A stretch of DNA of 23,747 nucleotides, taken from positions 1 to 23,747 of the IMG/VR virus record IMGVR_UViG_3300025674_000398; one strand, given 5' to 3'. Positions 18,239 through 23,747 of this stretch are shown here, piece by piece. Each line of letters begins with the position of its first letter. The first letter of the stretch is position 1. A program made the translations under genes and the position numbers. A model generated the notes under the pieces. The model was not told the origin of the DNA. It saw only the letters and a program-made list of their open reading frames with translations, and ran no database searches. Origin of the DNA: a virus.

Positions 18239-19915
18239 TTAATCGTCTAAATTTATAGTAGAGAGAATATCATTAATTGTGTTTTTCAATTTTTCATCAT
18301 TTTTTGTCGAATCAAATTTATCTTGAATTAATTTTTCAATTTTTTCTTCATTTAAAAAATCTGTTTTTTCATGACTTACAGAGTTTGTTTCCATTCCCAT
18401 TTTCATATCATCTTCACCAGAAAATCTAGGATCATCTAATTCTTTTGCTATTTGCTCATCATTTGTTCTAATATCATCATCACTCATCAATAAAATATTT
18501 CTTCTGATAAATTCATTTGAATAGTATTTTCCAGCATACTCAGATAAATCTCGTAAAAGATTTAAACGATCTTGTAATAATTCATTTCTTTTCATTTCTG
18601 TGAAATGACTATCGCTTTCAAAATGATAATAAATTTGATTTTTTATTTTTTTCCAGTCATCTCTGTTCATTACACCTTTTAAACTCAATTGTCTTTCCAA
18701 CAAATCATCAAAAAGTAATGTAAATCTATTCTGTAATCTATTAATAAACCTAGTAAATTTTACTTCATCTCTAGAAATTTCTGTCGCTCTACCTATAGTA
18801 TAAGAAGCTTCAGATTCCAGTCTAGATAGTGGTACACCTAATGCTTTATATAATTTTTTCTGAAAATAAATCACATCTTCAATATCACCTAAATTTTGTC
18901 CTCCTGGTAATGTTGTAACTTCAGTTCCCCTACCTCCTTCCATTCTAGGCATCCAATAATCCTCAAGCATGGACATATGTTTTCTATCATCACGAATTTC
19001 ACCTGTATTTGCATCATATACTAATTTATTCTTATATCTTGCCATTAGATCACGCATATACTGTTCTGCTCTAACTTTGGGAAGATTCCCGACATCAACA
19101 TAAAAAATTCTTCTTTCGGGAGCTCTAGATATACGATAAATGACCAATGAATCTTCAATCATTCTTAACATATTTAAAGGTTTGATAGCTTTATGTAAAA
19201 ATGATAAAACTAATGATTTTGTGGAGTTTAATAACCCGGAATGACAATATACTATTGAATCAATAGAAATTTTTAAACCTGAAGCCGCATTTGTGAATGC
19301 TGTACCTATGGTTTGACCTTGTGCCTGATAAATTCCTTTTTCATTATAAACATAGTATTCTTGTATTTGTTTTTGAGAAGAACCGTTTGGAAGTTTTATG
19401 GTTTGATTTTCTCTAATTTTTTTAATTTTGCGAGGATCTAATAATCTTAATTCAAAAATACCTTTTTTAGGATTTTTATCATCTATAATAACATGATAAT
19501 AAATTCTCCCATCAATATACCATCTTCTAAAAAGATCATATCCTAAATTTTGAAAATCAAGAAGTTTTGTCAACTCTTTGAATTCAATTTTTATTTTTTC
19601 TTTAATATTATCAGATAAATTTAAATTATCTAATTTTATATCAACTATTGGTTTATCTTTTACTGAAATAATTGCTTCATTAATGATATCATCTATAGCA
19701 TTTTCAACTTCTGCCTGTAATGACATATCTCTATAACGATTGATTAATTCCGTTTCACTTTTTATAGCGCCTTCGGTATCAATGTATGTACCATAGACAC
19801 CACCAGATGCAACCGTCACGGAACCATCATCATTTTCAACTTCAGCAAATGATTTAACTTTTACTTCATCTTTTTGTTTTTTTCCAATAGTAAAACCAAA
19901 TATATCAATAGCCAT
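18239..19915 (-). CDS. 20: Portal vertex protein (gp20-like), 558 residues
   Basis: I choose ATG 19915 (MAIDIFGFTIGKKQKD) over the TTG six codons upstream because AGGAA (19925-19921) sits five bases before it. The stop is TAA at 18241-18239. The portal forms the dodecameric ring at the unique head vertex through which DNA is packaged and to which the neck and tail attach. Signature stretches of T4-type gp20 are visible: YRDMSLQAEVENAIDDIINE near residue 60-80, RRWYIDGRIYYHVIIDD, ELRLLDPRKIKKIRE, then ISRAPERRIFYVDVGNLP, VYDANTGEIRDDRKHMSMLE, YWMPRMEGGRGTEVTTLPGG and LGVPLSRLE. The length is close to T4 gp20 (524 residues). The C-terminal tail is charged and helical (SHEKTDFLNEEKIEKLIQDK). It lies after the tube gene as in T4, but is followed by the giant fibre-like gene instead of head assembly genes. 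Confidence 0.97.
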   Translation of the reverse strand: MAIDIFGFTIGKKQKDEVKVKSFAEVENDDGSVTVASGGVYGTYIDTEGAIKSETELINRYRDMSLQAEVENAIDDIINEAIISVKDKPIVDIKLDNLNLSDNIKEKIKIEFKELTKLLDFQNLGYDLFRRWYIDGRIYYHVIIDDKNPKKGIFELRLLDPRKIKKIRENQTIKLPNGSSQKQIQEYYVYNEKGIYQAQGQTIGTAFTNAASGLKISIDSIVYCHSGLLNSTKSLVLSFLHKAIKPLNMLRMIEDSLVIYRISRAPERRIFYVDVGNLPKVRAEQYMRDLMARYKNKLVYDANTGEIRDDRKHMSMLEDYWMPRMEGGRGTEVTTLPGGQNLGDIEDVIYFQKKLYKALGVPLSRLESEASYTIGRATEISRDEVKFTRFINRLQNRFTLLFDDLLERQLSLKGVMNRDDWKKIKNQIYYHFESDSHFTEMKRNELLQDRLNLLRDLSEYAGKYYSNEFIRRNILLMSDDDIRTNDEQIAKELDDPRFSGEDDMKMGMETNSVSHEKTDFLNEEKIEKLIQDKFDSTKNDEKLKNTINDILSTINLDD

Positions 19916-19928
19916 GTTTATTCCTGAA

Positions 19929-19970
19929 TGCAAGTGAATAAAATATTACTGTTTTATTTATTCACTTGCA
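19929..19970 (-). promoter_or_regulatory. Long inverted repeat just upstream of the portal ribosome site
   Basis: Left arm 19929-19942 and right arm 19957-19970 are perfectly complementary over 14 bases, with a 14-base loop. On the minus-strand transcript the stem ends three bases before the AGGAA of the portal gene. It is not followed by a T run, so it does not look like an intrinsic terminator. It could limit read-through or position ribosomes, or mark an RNA processing site between tube and portal messages. Confidence 0.65.
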
Positions 19971-19998
19971 AAATCAGAAAAAAATAATATTAATATTA

Positions 19999-20604
19999 TT
20001 AAAGACCACCTACATCTTGTTGCGCAGGACCGGTTTTAGTTGTTGCTGTAGGACCATTGCCTCCTTCAGCGGTCCAATAATCGTATGCGAAAGTAACTGT
20101 AAATTCCTCAATCGAATCATTATCTCCCCAATCAAGAGTTATTTCGCTTATATCAATAGGAAACATTCCATGAAATAGATAAGATCTCAATATATTAGCA
20201 TCATCACCATCAGCAGCCTTTGATATTTGATTAACAGTTACACTATCAATCACATAATCATTAACCCCACCATTTCCAGTTCTATAATTTCCTGTATGTG
20301 TATTTATACCCTCCATCCAAAACTCAAATTCCGATCTGTAAGAAAAATTCTCATCATTTATCACAGTAATAGTCCAATCAGCAAAAGTTCTATTTCCTGC
20401 TAATTTTATTTCTCTACCCATGTATGGAACTACAACAGTTCCTATGGTAGAACCAGGAATAGATGCAGCTTTGCATAAAAATTTAAGATCACCGTCGGAT
20501 TCATTGAACCATTGATTTTTTTTAGGAATTATAACTTCAAATAAATTAGGTCTCGCTCCATCCCATGCCAATTTTTCTCTAAAAGTAGAAACATTGAAAG
20601 CCAT
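19999..20604 (-). CDS. 19: Tail tube protein (gp19-like), 201 residues
   Basis: ATG 20604 is preceded by AGGAGA at 20618-20613, eight bases away. The product starts MAFNVSTFREKLAWDGARPN and is followed by LFEVIIPKKNQWF, CKAASIPGSTIGTVVVPYMG and REIKLAGNRTFADWTITVIN, a pattern shared by T4-type tail tube subunits (tube ring beta-barrel with the conserved 'SIPGST' and 'ADWTITVIND' strands). The C-terminal part has ITLDWGDNDSIEEFTVTFAY, the usual last strands, then a Pro/Thr/Gly-rich tail. It is a little longer than T4 gp19 (163 residues). Hexamers stack to form the rigid inner tube of the contractile tail. It lies 15 bases after the sheath gene in the same operon; the tube and sheath start sites have similar strong AGGAGA sequences, which fits the need for many copies of both. 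Confidence 0.96.
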   Translation of the reverse strand: MAFNVSTFREKLAWDGARPNLFEVIIPKKNQWFNESDGDLKFLCKAASIPGSTIGTVVVPYMGREIKLAGNRTFADWTITVINDENFSYRSEFEFWMEGINTHTGNYRTGNGGVNDYVIDSVTVNQISKAADGDDANILRSYLFHGMFPIDISEITLDWGDNDSIEEFTVTFAYDYWTAEGGNGPTATTKTGPAQQDVGGL

Positions 20605-20619
20605 TTTTTAATTCTCCTA

Positions 20620-22956
20620 TTAAATTGCGTTTATTACTTCGTTAAATTCTACTCCTGTTGCAACAGCAACAAAATTCAAATTAATAAAGTTAATTGATCT
20701 ACTGGGTTTTATAAAAATATCTCCCCTAAATTCATTTCTGTCTACAACATTAGGAGGATTATTTGTTGCATCACAAACAACTTTATAATCTGTAATACCC
20801 CTTCTAGATTTTACTTCACGTAGAAACGGCTCAACTAAACTAACAAAACTTGCTCTTGTAAAAGCATCATTAAATTCAAATAATGAAAATTGTGCAGCAT
20901 TAGCGATTGCTTTTTCTAAAATGATGAATAATCTTCTCACATTAATCCTATCAAATGCGGAAGGCCTTGCCAACAATGTTTTATCGCCAAATAGTATAGT
21001 ACCGCCTCCTGGCAATGAAATAACAGGATTTATTCCATTAGCATACAACAAATCTCTATCAGCATTGTTGGGATTAAATGCCAATTTTGTCACATTTTTT
21101 ACATTACCTCTATTAAAACCTGCAGGAGATACATATGGATTAATTGTATCAGCCTGGGCACATATTCCAGCAATATCACCATTTAAAGGTACATATCTGA
21201 AAACTCCAGAAAATCTATCGAACATATATTTGTAGTTGCCGTCCATGACCGCATAACTAGAACTTGGTAAATTTTTTCTTCTTGCTACAATATTAGCTGT
21301 TTCCTGACCAGTGGTAGCAAAATCTTCATATCTTGGCGAAACAAAAGCCACACAATCTTTTCTAAACTCACAAATTTCGTTAATTATATACACTGATATC
21401 TCGTCCTGAATTTGACCTGTTACAATTAATGATATATCAACATCTTCTGGATTTCTAAACATATTGTAAGCATTCATGATTTCTCCAGATCCAATTACAT
21501 CATTGCCGTCTACTCCTCCACCTAAACTTTCTGAGACGGTTCCTTGTGCAAAATTTGTAACTGAAGAATTATGAAAACCATTAAACGGTAGAGTTGTAGA
21601 GTTTTGTAAAGTCGTGCCCCAATCCAAAGATAATGTAACACCATCAATGGATCTTTCATCTCCGATATTATCGTGACCTCCAAACCATACCCAAGCAGAT
21701 TTATTACTTATCACATCAGGATAATAAATTGAAGTTCCATCTGTTGTAGATAGTGCATTTTTCGCTACTGATAAATTAGGGTATCTTTCTAAAACCGACA
21801 CACTGGTTTTTGTTGTCCCTCTACCTCTTCTATCTGGAATTCCTGTTATATCTCCATCTTCGTCAACAACAATTACATGTATTTCATCTAATGTATCTTT
21901 ATTACCAGTTGTCTTTAAAGCAAAGGCAGAAGTTAAAGGTGGATTGTCAAAATTTGATCTATATTCCCACTCTCTAGAATATGTTGAAGAACTAACTAGA
22001 CGATCAACAGGTTCTGATAATGTTAGTGCCAAATCGCTTTCAATAGAATCTACTCTTCTTCTAACACTTTGATTTGTACTATCAGTAAATGTCAAAATAT
22101 CTCCGACATTTAATTGATATCTGAAAAATGTATATGATCCGGTAACAACTTTAGATCCTGCCGGAATATCCAGTGTTCCAAACATGTTATCAGAACTTTC
22201 CTCAAAAGCAGATCTAGAGTGTCTTATAACTGTATTTCCTGCATCGACAGAAGATGCTCCAAATAAATTTATTGTTTGATTACCAGAAACAGTAGTATCA
22301 TATCTTACAGCATCAAAAGATGTTGTATTTGCTACAGATGTAACAATACCTTTTGTACCGTTAAAAATTTCTACAACATCACCTACACAAAGTTGTGAAC
22401 TAACACTAGATTGTGAACCGGTAAAAGTGTTTGAATTTTGTTGTGCCGAAAAGGTTCCTGTCAATTCAATTTGTACATTTGCAGAAAGAGTCACAGTACC
22501 TTCAGCAGTCGCTGTGGTATTTGCTCTATCAGGCAAACACATACTTGTTCTTAAAGAATCTCCCAATTGTCCTGGATATTTCGCAATAAAATTTCTATTA
22601 CTACCGACTAAACCATTCGGATAATTTAATTCATAATCTTTAACATTTTTGATTAAAAATCCATTACCATTTGTTGATGAATTTAATGATACTGTTGTGT
22701 TACTTGCTCTGACAACTTTTAAATTATTTGAATAAGATAAAAAAGAACTACATGTTAAAAAAGAATCATAGGTATTCAAATCGGATTTACCGAATTTCAT
22801 TTTCAAATCATCGGAATCGACAACGGAAACAATTTCTTCTACTGGACCCCATTTAAAAAGACCAGCATGTGCTCCTACTGACGTAGAAGGAATTGGAACT
22901 CTGGTAGTCAAATCTATTTCTGCAACTGACACACCTGGACTAACCATAAAAGCCAT
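20620..22956 (-). CDS. 18: Tail sheath protein (gp18-like), 778 residues
   Basis: ATG 22956 has AGGAGA (22966-22961) four bases upstream. The product starts MAFMVSPGVSVAEIDLTTRV and has the conserved GAHAGLFKWGPVEEIV. The C-terminal part carries the usual contractile sheath core: NVRRLFIILEKAIANAAQFS, LFEFNDAFTRASFVSLVEPF, LREVKSRRGITDYKVVCD, then a strand INFINLNFVAVATGVEF. Other blocks such as CVAFVSPRYEDF and AVMDGNYKYMFDRFSGVFRY are typical of marine T4-like sheath proteins. It is longer than T4 gp18 (659 residues). The extra length probably lies in the central surface domains (about residues 130-340), which vary between phages. Sheath subunits contract to drive the tube through the host envelope. 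Two promoter-like elements lie in the 100 bases upstream. Confidence 0.97.
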   Translation of the reverse strand: MAFMVSPGVSVAEIDLTTRVPIPSTSVGAHAGLFKWGPVEEIVSVVDSDDLKMKFGKSDLNTYDSFLTCSSFLSYSNNLKVVRASNTTVSLNSSTNGNGFLIKNVKDYELNYPNGLVGSNRNFIAKYPGQLGDSLRTSMCLPDRANTTATAEGTVTLSANVQIELTGTFSAQQNSNTFTGSQSSVSSQLCVGDVVEIFNGTKGIVTSVANTTSFDAVRYDTTVSGNQTINLFGASSVDAGNTVIRHSRSAFEESSDNMFGTLDIPAGSKVVTGSYTFFRYQLNVGDILTFTDSTNQSVRRRVDSIESDLALTLSEPVDRLVSSSTYSREWEYRSNFDNPPLTSAFALKTTGNKDTLDEIHVIVVDEDGDITGIPDRRGRGTTKTSVSVLERYPNLSVAKNALSTTDGTSIYYPDVISNKSAWVWFGGHDNIGDERSIDGVTLSLDWGTTLQNSTTLPFNGFHNSSVTNFAQGTVSESLGGGVDGNDVIGSGEIMNAYNMFRNPEDVDISLIVTGQIQDEISVYIINEICEFRKDCVAFVSPRYEDFATTGQETANIVARRKNLPSSSYAVMDGNYKYMFDRFSGVFRYVPLNGDIAGICAQADTINPYVSPAGFNRGNVKNVTKLAFNPNNADRDLLYANGINPVISLPGGGTILFGDKTLLARPSAFDRINVRRLFIILEKAIANAAQFSLFEFNDAFTRASFVSLVEPFLREVKSRRGITDYKVVCDATNNPPNVVDRNEFRGDIFIKPSRSINFINLNFVAVATGVEFNEVINAI

Positions 22957-22995
22957 ACTTTCTCCTAGTATATATTGTTAAATGCTAACTGAATA

Positions 22996-23003
22996 TATTT
23001 ATG
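22996..23003 (-). promoter_or_regulatory. 18: Candidate late promoter for the sheath gene (CATAAATA)
   Basis: The minus strand reads CATAAATA from 23003 to 22996, matching the NATAAATA form of the T4-type late -10 element. It would start transcription near 22990 and leave a leader of about 35 bases before the sheath ATG, with AGGAGA inside it. Confidence 0.55.
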
Positions 23004-23029
23004 AAAATATCATTTTTAAAATGGTCATT

Positions 23030-23037
23030 TATTTATC
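23030..23037 (-). promoter_or_regulatory. Second candidate late promoter upstream of the sheath gene (GATAAATA)
   Basis: The minus strand reads GATAAATA from 23037 to 23030. It is a weaker candidate than the nearer CATAAATA because it differs from TATAAATA at the first base and lies further away, but it could act as a second start. Confidence 0.35.
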
Positions 23038-23041
23038 TTAA

Positions 23042-23049
23042 TATAAATA
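23042..23049 (+). promoter_or_regulatory. Exact T4 late promoter element (TATAAATA) before the HNH gene
   Basis: TATAAATA is exact at 23042-23049, seven bases before the HNH ATG at 23057. If used as a -10 element the message would start at or within a base or two of the start codon, so the gene would be nearly leaderless. No Shine-Dalgarno sequence precedes the ATG. Confidence 0.45.
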
Positions 23050-23056
23050 TTTTATT

Positions 23057-23479
23057 ATGAAAAATAACGTTAAAAAAAGGTTTGAAAAAAAAGTCATTAA
23101 AACCGATGATTGTCACTTTTGGGTTGCGAGTAAAACTAAACAAGGTTATGGAATGTTTTCATATAACGGTAAATCAATTCCAGCACACAGAGTTTCTTAT
23201 ATGTTATATGTAGGAGATATTTCTTCAAATTTAATTGTTCACCAAACATGTAATAATACATACTGCGTGAATCCAAAACATTTAGTATTAAAAATGAAAA
23301 GTGATGTTAGAAAAGATTTTTACAACATTAGAATAAACAATGAAATGATATTTAAAGAATCAATTAAATATTTGGAGAAAATAAAAAAAATTAGACCTGA
23401 TATTAAAAAAGATGTAGAGGAAATTATAGAAAAAATAAAAAAATCCGATAACGTTTTACATATTACATTAGATGATTAA
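23057..23479 (+). CDS. Free-standing HNH endonuclease (HNH_3 type), 140 residues
   Basis: This is the only gene on the plus strand with good coding support. Residues 1-80 carry the HNH_3-type core: residues 19-22 CHFW, then GYGMFSYNGKSIPAHRVSY, then VHQTCNNTYCVNPKHL at 61-76, containing the His62, Cys65/Cys70 and His75 metal and catalytic positions. The remaining 60 residues are Lys/Ile/Glu-rich, predicted helical, and could be a DNA-binding or accessory segment (EKIKKIRPDIKKDVEEIIEK). Such genes are typically homing endonucleases that cut a phage lacking the gene and so spread their locus. It sits between the terminase and sheath genes, in the opposite direction, its last four bases (23476-23479) overlapping the terminase stop. 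Expression could come from the TATAAATA at 23042-23049; no ribosome site is visible. Confidence 0.9.
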   Translation: MKNNVKKRFEKKVIKTDDCHFWVASKTKQGYGMFSYNGKSIPAHRVSYMLYVGDISSNLIVHQTCNNTYCVNPKHLVLKMKSDVRKDFYNIRINNEMIFKESIKYLEKIKKIRPDIKKDVEEIIEKIKKSDNVLHITLDD

Positions 23480-23747
23480 AAATTATCCCCATATGAAAAT
23501 TCTTTTTCAATCACCCAATCCTGTCCACCCATTCTGACTGTTTTTTGTTCATATGAACCTAAACCATCTTCTATGAATCCAAAAGGCATTAAATTTGCTT
23601 CTGCCTCTAATAACTGTTCTTCAAATAATTTTTCACGTAAATCTAAATCTGTTATTTCAGTAAAATATTTTTGATTTACTAACCAACCAAATAAAAACAA
23701 CGTTGTGACTAAATCATCATGATAACCCTCATCTGCTTCATAACTTT
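23476..23747 (-). CDS. 17: Large terminase subunit (gp17-like), C-terminal fragment
   Basis: The frame is open to the right edge, so the 5' part is outside the window. The visible 89 codons read SYEADEGYHDDLVTTLFLFG, then WLVNQKYFTEITDLDLREKL, then a charged tail including MPFGFIEDGLGSYEQKTVRM. The HDDLV stretch followed by LFLFGWL fits the end of the RNase H-like nuclease domain of T4-type gp17, where one of the catalytic acidic residues (Asp542 in T4) lies in a similar D-rich motif; that match is from memory. The internal TTG that could be read as a start at 23700 is not a real start because the upstream codons continue the gp17 homology. Terminase pumps DNA into the prohead through the portal and cuts it at the end of packaging. 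It lies upstream of the sheath gene as in T4, with the HNH gene between. Confidence 0.92.
   Translation of the reverse strand, partial: SYEADEGYHDDLVTTLFLFGWLVNQKYFTEITDLDLREKLFEEQLLEAEANLMPFGFIEDGLGSYEQKTVRMGGQDWVIEKEFSYGDNF

Noticed and set aside
19916-19933. TTG start six codons upstream for the portal gene
   Set aside because: It would place the start within the inverted repeat and before the AGGAA site. The ATG at 19915 has correct spacing and gives the usual N-terminus.
19999-20178. A plus-strand 70-codon frame overlapping the tube gene's end
   Set aside because: It is antisense to a well-supported tail tube gene and has no recognisable product.

Overview
The window is a stretch of the late (virion) region of a T4-like tailed phage with a contractile tail. 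Reading along the minus strand, from right to left, the core order is: the C-terminal end of the large terminase (gp17-like), tail sheath (gp18), tail tube (gp19) and portal (gp20). This is the canonical T4 17-18-19-20 order. The AT-rich backbone, the short intergenic gaps and the style of the accessory virion proteins (Ser-Gly-rich repeats joined to small beta domains) point to a marine T4-like myovirus, related in layout to phages of cyanobacteria and SAR11. The host cannot be read from the sequence.

Right end (22957-23747): the terminase gene runs off the window edge. A free-standing HNH endonuclease gene sits between the terminase and sheath genes on the opposite strand, convergent with the terminase (4-base overlap of the stops) and divergent from the sheath gene. 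The 100 bases between the HNH and sheath genes hold several matches to the T4-type late promoter (NATAAATA). Middle right (18239-22956): sheath, tube and portal genes. A long inverted repeat lies just before the portal ribosome binding site.

Left three quarters (1-18234): instead of the prohead protease and scaffold genes that follow gene 20 in T4, the portal gene is followed by a cluster of extended, repetitive virion proteins. The first is a single 14.15 kb reading frame of 4717 codons. It has an N-terminal coiled-coil and collagen-like stub, ten long Gly-Ser-Ala/Ser/Thr tracts, at least ten interspersed small folded domains belonging to four recurring types, a block of PKD-like domains, and a long unique C-terminal region. 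It is followed, with overlaps or gaps of a few bases, by an 850-residue protein built on the same plan, two small conserved virion-type proteins (104 and 121 residues), a 160-base non-coding gap, and another protein of the same plan that runs off the left edge.

The likely picture is one late transcription unit encoding packaging and tail proteins, followed by a fibre or adhesin cluster in which modules are shared and shuffled between neighbouring genes. The repeat tracts keep glycine at every third position and re-enter this register after each folded domain through collagen-type triplets, so they may be proline-poor derivatives of collagen-like shafts. Many antisense and out-of-frame open frames (Pro/Glu/Asp-rich, Gln/Val/Leu-rich or His/Leu/Tyr-rich) lie over the repeat tracts. 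They are by-products of the repeat codons and are not annotated as genes.
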